From the NCBI RefSeq assembly GCF_001467945.1, contig NZ_LNYQ01000013.1, positions 1,587,404 through 1,651,403 on the forward strand: a DNA stretch of 64,000 nt. The letters run 5' to 3'. The notes under the pieces are model-generated. The model saw only the letters and a list, made by a program, of their open reading frames with translations, was not told where the DNA came from and did no database searches. Positions 34,763 to 44,245 of the stretch are shown in pieces; position 1 is the first letter of the stretch; every line of letters begins with the position of its first letter. The translations under genes were made by a program, and so were the position numbers. This stretch comes from Legionella parisiensis (lineage in GTDB: Bacteria > Pseudomonadota > Gammaproteobacteria > Legionellales > Legionellaceae).

Positions 34763-37363
34763 ATGAAAAACCATTCAGGGATATTTAGGTTAAGTGATTA
34801 TAAGATTCTCGATTATCAGGTAAAGCACATTGATTTGGAAATAGACCTTTATAAAAAACCTGTTCAATCAAAAGCTTCATTAACTATCGAACCCAATCCA
34901 CACTCCAAATCTTATTCCACTAATTTGGAGTTGGATGGCGAAAATATGATCTTAGAATCCATTTCACTCGATGGAAAAAAGCTAACTCACGAAGAGTATG
35001 AACTTACAAACGATTCCTTAATTATCAAAAATGTTCCCCAGAATCGATCATTTACACTCAAAACAACTACACGTTTAGGTGAAAACACCGATTTATTTGG
35101 TTTATATGAAACAGAAGGAACCATTCTGGTAAAAGCTGAAACTGAGGGGCTTCGTCGCGTTCTCTACTGCCATGATCGCCCCGATAATTTAGCGACCTAC
35201 AAAACAACAATTATTGCTAAAAAAGAAGACTACCCCGTATTACTTTCCAATGGCTCACTTATTGAGCAAAAAGATCTAGAGGAAGGACTTCATTCTGTAA
35301 CCTGGTTGGATAAAGTGCCTAAGCCCAGTTATCTATTTGCACTAGTTGCAGGAAAACTACAAAAATCTGTAACTTATTTCAAAACACGCTCTGAACGTGA
35401 GTTACCAATTGAATTTTATGTTCCTCCTGAAGCCACAGCAAAATGCGATTTCGCTAAAGAAGTTTTAAAAGAAGCAATGCGTTGGGAAGAAGAAACTTTT
35501 GATTTGGAATGTGAGTTACCACAGCATATGGTAGCCGGAGTTGATAAGTATGCCTCAGGCGCTTCTGAGCCGACAGGCTTAAATTTATTCAATACCGCAA
35601 ACTTATTTGCTACTCCTGAAACGAGTACTGATGCGGACTTTTTACGAGTTTTAGAAGTTGTTGCCCATGAATACTTTCATTATTGGTCAGGTGATCGTGT
35701 CACGATTCGTGAGTGGTTTAATTTACCCTTTAAAGAAGGATTAACCACATTTAGAGCAGCAATGTTTCGTGAACGTTTATTTGGCACTGATTTAATTCGC
35801 ATATTGGATGGTAAAAACCTGGATGAACGTGCTCCACGACAAGATACCTATACCAATGTTAGAAGCCTTTATACCCCTGCAGCTTATGAAAAAAGTGCTG
35901 ATATTTTTCGTATGATGATGCTTTTCCTTGGTGAAGAAACTTTTTATAAAGGAATGAAGCAATTTTTACAAGATAATGATGGCGGTGCAGTAACGCTAGA
36001 GGATGTATTGGCATCATTAGGTAAATCAACAAAGAAAGATATGAACTCCTTTTTACATTGGTTTACTGAATCAGGTATTCCACAAATAACAGTTACAGAC
36101 GAATACGATGCAGAAGCAAAACGCTACACTTTAAAATTTAAAACTAAAGGCGTAAAAGGAAGACCAATACCAATGGTTGTGGGGTTACTTAATAATAAAG
36201 GTAAGGAGATTCAAGGCGATACCATGTTAATAGTTAATCAATCTGACATGGAATTTCATTTTAATAATATTGATTCCCGCCCTATCCCTTCCTTACTACG
36301 TAGTTTTTCTGCTCCTGTAAATCTTGAGTATACATACAAGACAGAACAATTACGGCTGCTCATGCAACATGATAGTAATATATATAACCGTTGTGAAGCA
36401 GCAAATAAACTGATCACCCAAATGGTCAAAGATTATTGTTCTGGTAAGATCATTACATTTACCCCCGAGTTTTTTAACGCATACCGAAGCATTCTCAATG
36501 AGAAAAATGGTTCTTTAAACTATTGGTTACTTGCTGAACTCATGGCTATACCCTCAGAAGAAGTCTTATTTTCCAGCCTGCAAAATCAGGATTTTGAAAA
36601 AATAGCAGCAGCACGTCAATTGATTCAAAGTCAGCTAGCAATAGAGTTAAAACAAGATATATTTAGTATGCTAAAAAATCTGGATATAATACCTGTATCT
36701 CAGTGTTCTCCCTTTGAATCGTTTGATATCTTATCTGCGGGAGCACGACGTTTAAAGCAAGTTTGCCATGCTTATTTAGCTGCGATACAGTTCGAAAAAA
36801 TAAAGCAACAATTGGTTGAGCAATTCAATAACTCATTAGGAAAAAATATGACGGACTGTATCTCGGCACTCAACCTGCTGCTAAGTGATAACTACAGTCA
36901 ATCAGGCAAACTATTAGCATCCTTCTATGACCTCTGGCAAAATGATTCAAGTGCTATAAACTATTGGTTTAATGTTCAGGCAGCAGCCCATTCAGAGGAT
37001 GTAGTGAACTTGGTAAAACAATTAATGCTACATCCTGCCTTTGACTTGTCTAACCCCAATAAAGTGAATGCTTTATTGGGAACATTCATTAATAATCCTT
37101 ACGGATTCCATTCTATATCAGGAAAGGGTTATCAATTAATCGTCGATGCAATTTTGAAGTTAGAAAAAATTAATCCGACTTTAGCTGCCAATTTGACAGA
37201 AAAATTCAATAGTTGGGATAAGTACGATGAGAAAAGGCAAAAACTAATGCTAAGCCAATTGGAATTTATGAGTACAAATGCTTTATCTGCAGATGTGAGA
37301 AACATGGCAAAAAAGGGGTTAGAGAAGAGGAAGTTTGATCGGCCTCCTCTCATGCATTTCTAA
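34763..37363 (+). CDS. M1 aminopeptidase (PepN-like) with altered GAMEN motif
   Basis: An 866-residue protein aligning with PepN throughout. The zinc site is VAHEYFHYWSGDRVT (His302, Glu303, His306), with Glu325 in LPFKEGLTTF, and YTPAAYEKSADIFRMM covers the proton-donor region. The exopeptidase motif GAMEN, 36 residues before the first zinc His in E. coli PepN, is GASEP here (residues 266-270), within ASGASEPTGLNLFN. The N-terminus-recognising Glu is kept, but Met and Asn are replaced. The C-terminal helical PepN domain is complete. It is likely cytosolic. It may be a paralogue with changed substrate range rather than the main housekeeping PepN. GGAGC precedes ATG 34763. Confidence 0.92.
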   Translation: MKNHSGIFRLSDYKILDYQVKHIDLEIDLYKKPVQSKASLTIEPNPHSKSYSTNLELDGENMILESISLDGKKLTHEEYELTNDSLIIKNVPQNRSFTLKTTTRLGENTDLFGLYETEGTILVKAETEGLRRVLYCHDRPDNLATYKTTIIAKKEDYPVLLSNGSLIEQKDLEEGLHSVTWLDKVPKPSYLFALVAGKLQKSVTYFKTRSERELPIEFYVPPEATAKCDFAKEVLKEAMRWEEETFDLECELPQHMVAGVDKYASGASEPTGLNLFNTANLFATPETSTDADFLRVLEVVAHEYFHYWSGDRVTIREWFNLPFKEGLTTFRAAMFRERLFGTDLIRILDGKNLDERAPRQDTYTNVRSLYTPAAYEKSADIFRMMMLFLGEETFYKGMKQFLQDNDGGAVTLEDVLASLGKSTKKDMNSFLHWFTESGIPQITVTDEYDAEAKRYTLKFKTKGVKGRPIPMVVGLLNNKGKEIQGDTMLIVNQSDMEFHFNNIDSRPIPSLLRSFSAPVNLEYTYKTEQLRLLMQHDSNIYNRCEAANKLITQMVKDYCSGKIITFTPEFFNAYRSILNEKNGSLNYWLLAELMAIPSEEVLFSSLQNQDFEKIAAARQLIQSQLAIELKQDIFSMLKNLDIIPVSQCSPFESFDILSAGARRLKQVCHAYLAAIQFEKIKQQLVEQFNNSLGKNMTDCISALNLLLSDNYSQSGKLLASFYDLWQNDSSAINYWFNVQAAAHSEDVVNLVKQLMLHPAFDLSNPNKVNALLGTFINNPYGFHSISGKGYQLIVDAILKLEKINPTLAANLTEKFNSWDKYDEKRQKLMLSQLEFMSTNALSADVRNMAKKGLEKRKFDRPPLMHF

Positions 37364-37499
37364 CTGCTACTTCGTCGGTTCTATCAACAATAAGAGGAGA
37401 AAAAGCGTAGTATTTTATCAGCTTTTCTAACAGTCATTTGTGTGAAATCATGCCTTTTTAATGTAAAATTAGCACTAATTTACTCAGATATGTAATTAA

Positions 37500-38252
37500 A
37501 TGAATAGATATGTACTTTACTTAAACGGGAATGGAGATGGCTTCATTTGTAAGGTGTTTGAACATGGACTATTAAAACATCAAATACTAGAAATAAAACA
37601 AAGAACAAAAGCTTTATCATTAGTAACCGATTTTATGGGGCTAAGTAAAACCGGTGAAGATTTTTTCCTTGAGTTTTCTTTTTATAAAGATTTTGTGTTA
37701 GCTAATGAACAGGTTAAGCACAAAGTGAATTCTAATGATGTTCCTGAGTGTATAAAACAGGCCTTATCCTGTAAAAGCCGTAGGGAAGTAGAATCATATG
37801 TTAAAAGTTTTTTACTAGGATCTAAATTAAGTTCCCCAAAAAACCAATACTTAATTGAAAACTCTAATGGAACGCAGACAGAAATAGCTTTATATCATTC
37901 TCATTTTCATGAAAAAGAACCGGGATTGAATCGTCATTTCAGCATCAAGGGAGCTGCACACGAAGAAACTCCAAAGGAAATGCTTCAATTTGTACAAAAC
38001 CGCAGTTCATTTTTCTTGAAAAACTATAAAACAGGTCGTAATTACCAAAATACTTCATGGATTAATCCTTCTTGGGTAGTCACTTGCTTAAACTATTATT
38101 TAGAAACTTTTAAAAACAGTTTGGCACATACATTAATTGGTAGTTTTGTATTAGGGATTGAGCCGACGAGCTTTTGTGAGGACTTTAATGCAGGATGTAA
38201 ATCTTCCATTGATCTTGAGAGCAATGAGATAAATACATCGTTAGCCTTGTAG
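37500..38252 (+). CDS. Hypothetical protein
   Basis: A 250-residue soluble protein with no recognised family. The N-terminus MNRYVLYLNGNGDGF is strand-like, the centre has HSHFHEKEPGLNRHFS (His-rich), and RSSFFLKNYKTGRNYQNTSW is distinctive. There is no signal peptide. A near-match to the PmrA box (tTTAAT-gtaaa-aTTAGc, 37457-37473) lies upstream without a clear -10. It could be a Legionella-specific protein or an effector. Function unknown. Confidence 0.65.
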   Translation: MNRYVLYLNGNGDGFICKVFEHGLLKHQILEIKQRTKALSLVTDFMGLSKTGEDFFLEFSFYKDFVLANEQVKHKVNSNDVPECIKQALSCKSRREVESYVKSFLLGSKLSSPKNQYLIENSNGTQTEIALYHSHFHEKEPGLNRHFSIKGAAHEETPKEMLQFVQNRSSFFLKNYKTGRNYQNTSWINPSWVVTCLNYYLETFKNSLAHTLIGSFVLGIEPTSFCEDFNAGCKSSIDLESNEINTSLAL

Positions 38253-38520
38253 CTGTTTCAGCACGCTTAGATAACTATTCGTATAATAATAATCATGCGA
38301 ACAGTTTTGTTCATAAAACCTCTTATATATAGGTGAATATAATCATTTTTTAAAGAAATTTTTAGTTTGATAAAGTTTGGGGTATCCTGGTAATAGCGAT
38401 CTTATTTTATACAAAATTAGAACCCAAGTTCGCATATACCCCGTTTATGTAATTTAATCCAATGCTTAACTTCCTATTTACCTGTATTTGCTCTATCAAT
38501 TGAATAAAAATTAACTTTTG
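38253..38520. other. Convergent intergenic region, nothing recognised
   Basis: About 270 bp between two convergent genes. No clear hairpin with a T tract and no gene-like frame was seen. Confidence 0.35.
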
Positions 38521-39081
38521 CTATTCGTGCTCAGGATGCACTACAAAAATACCTGGTGCATTTCTTAGATATTCGTTGTAATCCATTCCATAACCAAATA
38601 TATAATGATCTTCTACTTGTAAACCTACAAAATCAGCTTTTTTTAAGCCGTTAGGGACACGTTTGCGATATTTATCAACCAGAACAGCGCTGTATACTTT
38701 TTCTGCTCCTAAATTTTTTAGAGCATCAATAATTGCTGCCAATGTAATACCACCATCTAGAATATCGTCGACAACAAGAACTGTCCGTCCTTTCAAATTA
38801 GCGGATGGCTTCACTTTCCAAACAATATCTCCACCCGTTATATCACCACGATAACGCGTTGCATGGACATAATCGACCTCTAGTGGAAAATCCAGGCGTG
38901 GGAGTAAATTACCTAGAAGGACTAATCCTCCTACCATAACACAGACAAGCACTGGATTTTGATCTTGCAATTCCTTATGTATGTTAATCGCCATTCTATC
39001 GAGAGCGGCTTCAACTTCGTTAGTAGTAAACAAGCAAGTTGATTTTTCGTAAACTTCTTTGATTTTATCTGGAATCGTCAT
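38521..39081 (-). CDS. hpt: Hypoxanthine(-guanine) phosphoribosyltransferase
   Basis: ATG 39081 is chosen over TTG 39099 because CAAGGA lies 9-14 bp before it; the product is 186 residues. The PRPP-binding motif [15 protein letters not shown] is complete, and [16 protein letters not shown] gives the PPi-binding loop. [11 protein letters not shown] is the flexible active-site loop and [20 protein letters not shown] is the purine-binding end. The enzyme salvages hypoxanthine and/or guanine with PRPP to IMP/GMP in the cytosol. A DUF1820 gene lies upstream in the same direction with about 45 bp between them. Confidence 0.93.
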   Translation of the reverse strand: MTIPDKIKEVYEKSTCLFTTNEVEAALDRMAINIHKELQDQNPVLVCVMVGGLVLLGNLLPRLDFPLEVDYVHATRYRGDITGGDIVWKVKPSANLKGRTVLVVDDILDGGITLAAIIDALKNLGAEKVYSAVLVDKYRKRVPNGLKKADFVGLQVEDHYIFGYGMDYNEYLRNAPGIFVVHPEHE

Positions 39082-39126
39082 TATAAATCCTTGGGACAAA
39101 GGAACGGGTTATTGGGAAACATTCAT

Positions 39127-39453
39127 TTAATCTTTTATTTTTCCTGTTCCAGGAAAGGGACTAACTTTACTTCCATAGCCCGGATTATCTTTTACTTTAG
39201 CAGTTCCTTGTTTTGTAACTTCATCAATACGATAAATTGAATGCATGGGAATAAAAGTCCGCTTTACACCATTAAACTCAATTTTTAATCGCTCTTCAGA
39301 GGGGTCGACAACCAATGCAGTTTGTTCACCAAACACAAGTTCTTCAACTTCGAGAAATCCAAATATCTCACTCTCTTTAACAGAACGTGCATAAACTTCA
39401 TAAATTGCTTCTTGATTGGCAAAAGTGATTCTGAATATCGTTTTTTTATTCAT
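39127..39453 (-). CDS. DUF1820 family protein
   Basis: A 108-residue small soluble protein beginning KKTIFRITFANQEAIYEVYAR, with EIFGFLEVEELVFGE, then a VVDPSEERLKIEF strand and FIPMHSIYRIDEV. This is the compact beta-rich pattern of the DUF1820 family of gamma-proteobacteria. The C-terminal tail (KVKDNPGYGSKVSPFPGTG) is also typical. Its function is not established. It precedes hpt and may be cotranscribed with it. Confidence 0.82.
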   Translation of the reverse strand: MNKKTIFRITFANQEAIYEVYARSVKESEIFGFLEVEELVFGEQTALVVDPSEERLKIEFNGVKRTFIPMHSIYRIDEVTKQGTAKVKDNPGYGSKVSPFPGTGKIKD

Positions 39454-39629
39454 AAAATTAACCTGTTCTTATGGCAGAACAAAGTATACAAAAACAAAGG
39501 GTAACTATTCAAATTAAAATTGGTAAGAATTGCTTCCTAACTCGCATTTCATGCCATAACTGCTAATCTTTAAACTATTAGGGTTTGCTAACAACCTTTG
39601 TGTATATTGAGTTAACGAGGAAATGTATC

Positions 39630-40208
39630 ATGTCACAAAATAAACAGGAACAAGCTCCTGTTCAATTAGGCAAAATGATTTTTTTTCAAAATCTGGTTCC
39701 CGGTCAACAAAAATCTCCATTAATTGACCATTTTAGGTTGGAATGCATTGATACAGAAAATAATGAGTCGCTAAAAAAGCAACGTGAAGCCTTACTAATG
39801 GAAGCCCCCCCTATTCTTTCTTTTGTTAGTAAGAAACAGAAAGAGCAGTTTTATGAAAATGAAGCGATAAACTGTAAACAATTTTGTTGTGGTGGGTTGA
39901 CGCCTATTAGCCCTTCATTTGTAAATGACATTGCTTTTACACCTTCAGATCACTATGTATTTTCTCCAGGGAGTGGCCAACTTTATGAAGGAAACCAGAA
40001 AACGATAGGTAACACTATAAAAGATGATATCGGTCAAGAACAATTTGGCAGCTTAAGCCAAAAAGCCTTGATGGATGGCTTGGCAACATTTGATAAGGCA
40101 GTTACTGAGCGAACCCAATCATCAGCTACAATCGAAGTAGAGTCCCCATCATTAACGGAAATGAAAAGTCCCAATCCATTTGATATGACACCCAAACCAA
40201 AGGAGTAG
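39630..40208 (+). CDS. Hypothetical protein, possibly a small effector
   Basis: ATG 39630 is preferred over the upstream start at 39585 because CGAGGAAA lies before it at good spacing; the product is 192 residues. It is hydrophilic and Gln/Glu/Pro-rich, with no membrane segment. Distinctive pieces are AINCKQFCCGGLTPISPSF and HYVFSPGSGQLYEGNQKT. The C-terminus (SPSLTEMKSPNPFDMTPKPKE) is Pro/Ser/Thr/Glu-rich and disordered. No family is recognised. There is no PmrA box upstream. Confidence 0.65.
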   Translation: MSQNKQEQAPVQLGKMIFFQNLVPGQQKSPLIDHFRLECIDTENNESLKKQREALLMEAPPILSFVSKKQKEQFYENEAINCKQFCCGGLTPISPSFVNDIAFTPSDHYVFSPGSGQLYEGNQKTIGNTIKDDIGQEQFGSLSQKALMDGLATFDKAVTERTQSSATIEVESPSLTEMKSPNPFDMTPKPKE

Positions 40209-40236
40209 TAATGTCTATCTGCAATACTACTCTTTT
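40203..40236. terminator. Bidirectional hairpin between convergent genes
   Basis: GAGTAGTA (40203-40210) pairs with TACTACTC (40225-40232), followed by TTTT. It overlaps the TAG stop of the plus gene and the last codons of the minus gene, so it could end transcription from both sides. The loop of 14 bases is rather long. Confidence 0.45.
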
Positions 40237-41027
40237 GGCTCAAGATAGCCCCTAATACCTATTATTTTTTTTATCTCATGGCTTTGGGAAGAAAAAATAA
40301 CCGGTTGTAATGGAGCTTCATAATCTTTTATTGAATCATCGGAGTTAATTTGCAGTTTAGGTTCTATAACTTGATACTTTTGGGCAATATAACAGTAAAA
40401 ACCGGAAGGAAAAGGCCAGAGCATCTTGCCTATTTCATCCAGAAAAGTAAATTTTTTAATTAATGATGAATTATTTACTGGAGGTATATAACAAAAACTA
40501 CTTAGAGAATACTGTCTATAACCTCTTTGCAAAAAAATTCGATTTAAATTGAATGCAGTACGCATTTTAACATTTTGATCACTATAACAATGCAACAACC
40601 CGATTTTCATTGCTCCACCCCAAAGGCTCCAAGGATTAATACTTAACAAAATAACAAAACCCATGGGGTTAAGAACCCGATCGATCTCATCAATCAAACT
40701 AAGACTGTTAGAAAAAGGCTCCAGCGTGAGGGGTGCTATAACACAGTCCACACTATTACGATCCAGTGGAAGCTGGTTTAAAGAACACTTAATTTGAATT
40801 TTATTAGCTAAAGAAAAAGGAGATGCGATCCATTTATGGATGTAATTAAATTTTTTTAACCAGATATTATCACCACAATTTCCTAATTGTAGCAGTGTTT
40901 CACCATGTAAATATTCGCTTTCATGTTCAAGATTAACTAAAAATTCATGGGCAGTAAAAAGCCCCAAGGGTGATTGAAACCATTTATTCAGGGCACGATA
41001 TTGTTTTAATTGCCGTTCAATCAACAA
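40227..41027 (-). CDS. YafS-like SAM-dependent methyltransferase
   Basis: A 266-residue protein of the Methyltransf_11 type. ETLLQLGNCGDNIWLKKF corresponds to motif I with degenerate glycines (G-N-C-G), followed by CSLNQLPLDRNSVDCVIAPL (motif II/IV) and IDEIDRVLNPMGFVILLSIN (motif VI). INPWSLWGG is typical of the YafS group usually next to gloB/rnhA in gamma-proteobacteria. Because motif I is weak, activity is not certain. It is convergent with the hypothetical gene on the other strand. Confidence 0.78.
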   Translation of the reverse strand: MLIERQLKQYRALNKWFQSPLGLFTAHEFLVNLEHESEYLHGETLLQLGNCGDNIWLKKFNYIHKWIASPFSLANKIQIKCSLNQLPLDRNSVDCVIAPLTLEPFSNSLSLIDEIDRVLNPMGFVILLSINPWSLWGGAMKIGLLHCYSDQNVKMRTAFNLNRIFLQRGYRQYSLSSFCYIPPVNNSSLIKKFTFLDEIGKMLWPFPSGFYCYIAQKYQVIEPKLQINSDDSIKDYEAPLQPVIFSSQSHEIKKIIGIRGYLEPKE

Positions 41028-41266
41028 AATAATACCTTTAGATAGTTAATCCTGAATTAAACTACAATACAACGAGTTTCACATACATACAATCCATTTT
41101 TTGAGTTTAAATAGCTTAGAAATTCTAAATAAAAGAATTTAAATCATTGCTTGCATAAATTCGCACATCTAAAAGGAAAATTAGAAACACTGATGTACAT
41201 AAAACACGTGATTTTATGAAATAGATTAACTATAGTTACTATTATGATCAAAGCTGATTGGAACTT

Positions 41267-42985
41267 ATGTTAGGAAGCAACGAATTTAAATTACATGGAA
41301 TAGGACAGTTGTTTGTTCTTGAAAAGCTTTTGGATAAACCACAGGCGATAGAGTTCTGTAAGAATGCTTCTGCGGAAAAAATATCTCTGGTTCAATACCT
41401 TGTCAAAAACAACATTTTATCAGCCACACAAATTGCATCGACAGCCGCACAAAATTTCGGCGTTCCCATGCTTGATTTGGACTGTATTGATATCGATTCC
41501 ATTCCTATGAGTTTGGTCAATGAAAAGCTAATTCGTCGTCACTCAATGGTTCCTGTGTTTTATCGTGGGAATAATTTATATCTTGCAACTGACGACCCAA
41601 GTAAACAAGCTTCTCTAAAAGAAATCCAATTCCATACGGGACTCAATACGCATGCAGTTATAGTTGAGGCAGATAAACTTAGTACACTAATTGATCATTT
41701 GCTCTCAGTGCAGGAAACTCAAGGGTTATCCGAGTTTGTTGGGGATGCTACGGAGTTTGATGGAATTATTATTAATGAGGAAGAGGAGCATGAAACAAGT
41801 ATTGCGACCTCAATAACAGAAGATGCTCCTATAGTTAAATTCGTCAATAAAATACTTCTTGATGCAATTAAACAAGGAGCTTCAGATATCCATTTTGAAC
41901 CTTATGAAAAAGAATATCGCATACGCTATCGACAAGATGGTATTTTACATGAAATCGCCACGCCTCCTGGAAGCTTAGCGACGCGCATTACGGCACGAAT
42001 AAAAATCATGTCTAATTTGGATATTTCAGAAAGACGAGTACCACAAGATGGTGGTTTTAAGATGAAACTATCCAAAACAAGATCCATCGACTTTCGCGTA
42101 AGTACCTGCCCTACTACCTCAGGTGAAAAAGTTGTGATGCGGATATTAGATCCTGGTTCAGCAAAATTGGGTATTGAAGCTTTAGGTTTTAGTCCTACTC
42201 AAAAAGAGCATTTTATCCATGCAATTGAGCGTCCTCAAGGAATGATCCTGGTCACCGGACCAACAGGTAGTGGTAAAACCGTAACCTTGTACACTGCATT
42301 AAATATACTCAATACTAAAGAAGTAAATATTTCCACTGCTGAAGATCCAGTTGAAATTAAAGTACCAGGAATTAATCAGGTGAATATCAATCCTAAAGCT
42401 GGATTAAATTTTTCCAATGCCTTGCGGGCATTTTTACGTCAAGACCCTGACATCATCATGGTTGGGGAAATACGTGATTTGGAAACAGCTGAAATAGCGG
42501 TTAAAGCAGCACAAACAGGACACTTGGTACTCTCAACCTTACATACGAACAGTGCTGCTGAAACATTAAACCGGTTGGTTAATATGGGAATCGCAACATT
42601 CAATGTAGCCAGTTCAGTAACGATTATTATCGCACAACGCTTAGCCCGTAAACTATGTGAACATTGTAAGGTCTTAAGAGATGACTTCAACAAGCCGGGG
42701 TTGTTGGAATTAGGTTTTACAGAAACTGATCTAGAGGGAATTAAATTATATAAAGCAGGAGGATGCCCCAAGTGCACGAATGGATACCGAGGGAGAATAG
42801 GATTGTTTGAAGTATTACCTATGACTAAAAAACTTGGTCAAATCATCATGTCAGGTGGAAACTCCTTGGATATATTAAAAATTGCTCAAGAAGAAGGCAT
42901 GATTACTATTTATCAATCGGGACTTGAAAAAGTGAAACAAGGCATTACCACTATAGAGGAAGTCAATCGGGTAACCGTTGATTAA
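41267..42985 (+). CDS. pilB: Type IV pilus assembly ATPase PilB
   Basis: ATG 41267 is used instead of TTG 41258; the product is 572 residues. There is an N-terminal MshEN/PilB-N domain (residues 1-150), then the GspE/PilB ATPase core with Walker A GPTGSGKT (residues 331-338), the Asp box in STAEDPVEIKVPGINQ, Walker B region DIIMVGEIRDLETA and the His box TGHLVLSTLHTNSA. Four Cys in CEHCKVLR and GGCPKCTNGYRGR form the zinc site of PilB ATPases. It powers pilus extension from the cytoplasmic face. pilC and pilD follow in the same direction. Type IV pili and type II secretion share PilD in Legionella. Confidence 0.96.
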   Translation: MLGSNEFKLHGIGQLFVLEKLLDKPQAIEFCKNASAEKISLVQYLVKNNILSATQIASTAAQNFGVPMLDLDCIDIDSIPMSLVNEKLIRRHSMVPVFYRGNNLYLATDDPSKQASLKEIQFHTGLNTHAVIVEADKLSTLIDHLLSVQETQGLSEFVGDATEFDGIIINEEEEHETSIATSITEDAPIVKFVNKILLDAIKQGASDIHFEPYEKEYRIRYRQDGILHEIATPPGSLATRITARIKIMSNLDISERRVPQDGGFKMKLSKTRSIDFRVSTCPTTSGEKVVMRILDPGSAKLGIEALGFSPTQKEHFIHAIERPQGMILVTGPTGSGKTVTLYTALNILNTKEVNISTAEDPVEIKVPGINQVNINPKAGLNFSNALRAFLRQDPDIIMVGEIRDLETAEIAVKAAQTGHLVLSTLHTNSAAETLNRLVNMGIATFNVASSVTIIIAQRLARKLCEHCKVLRDDFNKPGLLELGFTETDLEGIKLYKAGGCPKCTNGYRGRIGLFEVLPMTKKLGQIIMSGGNSLDILKIAQEEGMITIYQSGLEKVKQGITTIEEVNRVTVD

Positions 42986-42995
42986 CCGCGAAAAA

Positions 42996-44216
42996 ATGAA
43001 AAAAAATGCCAATACGACCTTAACCTTTCATTACACAGGCGTTAATAAAGCAGCCCAAAAAATAAATGGGGATATTGAAGCCAGAAGTCTTGCTTTAGCC
43101 AAAGTAGATTTGCGCAGACAAGGAATCATCGTTAGTAAAATTGCTAAAAAACGTGAACCTCTTCTCAGTTTGAAAAACAAAAAAATAAAGTCTGGAGATA
43201 TTACGATATTTAGTCGTCAATTAGCGACAATGATTGAATCAGGAATACCTTTAGTGCAATCTTTTGACATCGTTGCAAAAGGACAATCCAATAAAAGGTT
43301 TAAAAAATTAATTGAAAATATTAAATGTGATGTTGAAACAGGATTAACGCTTGCTGAGGCACTGAAGAAATATCCCGCCCATTTTAACGAATTATTCTGC
43401 AATCTGGTAGACGCTGGCGAAAAATCAGGCTCTCTTGATATCATGTTGGATAAAATCGCTACTTATAAAGAAAAAATCGAGACGATAAAAAAGAAAATCA
43501 AAAAAGCCTTAACCTACCCTATGGCTGTATTGGTAGTTGCTTTTATTGTTACAACTGGCTTACTTATTTTCGTTGTCCCTCAATTTGAAGCTTTATTTAA
43601 AGGTTTTGGCGCAGACTTGCCTGCTATGACTCAAGCAGTGGTGAGTATGTCCAAATTTTTTCAATCCTATTGGTATTTTATTTTTGGAGCTTTGGCTGTT
43701 GGTATTTATGCGTTTATTTATGCGCTGAAACACTCACCTCAGTTTGCGCAAAATGTAGATAGAACTTTATTAAAACTACCTGTAATAGGTCCTATTATTG
43801 AGAAAGCTGCGATAGCTCGATTTTCAAGGACGCTGTCAATTACTTTTGCAGCTGGCCTGCCTTTAGTTGAAGCACTTAAATCTGTAGCAGGTGCTACAGG
43901 AAATATTATTTTTGCTAAAGCCACTGACATAATTAGAGAAGAGGTATCTACAGGACAACAAATGAATAAGGCCATGGAGAATACCCAACTATTTCCCAAT
44001 ATGGTGGTCCAGATGGTTGCCATTGGTGAAGAATCAGGAGCATTAGAGAGAATGTTAACTAAGGTTGCTGATTTTTATGAAGAAGATGTTGATAATGCTG
44101 TCGACTCGCTCAGCAGTTTATTAGAACCTGTTATTATGACTCTTTTAGGTGTTTTGGTCGGCGGACTTGTAGTCGCCATGTATCTACCTATCTTTAAACT
44201 GGGATCTGCAATATAA
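42996..44216 (+). CDS. pilC: Type IV pilus inner membrane platform protein PilC
   Basis: A 406-residue polytopic protein starting at ATG 42996, 10 bp after pilB; an in-frame TTG at 42978 overlaps pilB and is less likely. It has two GspF domains: first at residues about 65-190 (FSRQLATMIESGIPLVQSFDI) with a membrane segment (AVLVVAFIVTTGLLIFVVP), and second at about 270-395 (FSRTLSITFAAGLPLVEAL) with the last helix (VIMTLLGVLVGGLVVAMYLP). It forms the platform between PilB and the pilin fibre. Confidence 0.96.
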   Translation: MKKNANTTLTFHYTGVNKAAQKINGDIEARSLALAKVDLRRQGIIVSKIAKKREPLLSLKNKKIKSGDITIFSRQLATMIESGIPLVQSFDIVAKGQSNKRFKKLIENIKCDVETGLTLAEALKKYPAHFNELFCNLVDAGEKSGSLDIMLDKIATYKEKIETIKKKIKKALTYPMAVLVVAFIVTTGLLIFVVPQFEALFKGFGADLPAMTQAVVSMSKFFQSYWYFIFGALAVGIYAFIYALKHSPQFAQNVDRTLLKLPVIGPIIEKAAIARFSRTLSITFAAGLPLVEALKSVAGATGNIIFAKATDIIREEVSTGQQMNKAMENTQLFPNMVVQMVAIGEESGALERMLTKVADFYEEDVDNAVDSLSSLLEPVIMTLLGVLVGGLVVAMYLPIFKLGSAI

Positions 44217-44245
44217 ATACTTACATCTTTCAGCAGGATCATTCA

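Noticed and set aside
37457-37473. PmrA-like repeat tTTAAT-gtaaa-aTTAGc upstream of the 37500 gene
   Set aside because: The second half-site is wrong at a core base and no -10 stands at the expected place.
41045-41061. TTAA-N7-TTAA repeat before the YafS-like gene
   Set aside because: It has consensus mismatches in both directions, no -10, and is only 18 bp from the start codon; likely chance in AT-rich DNA.
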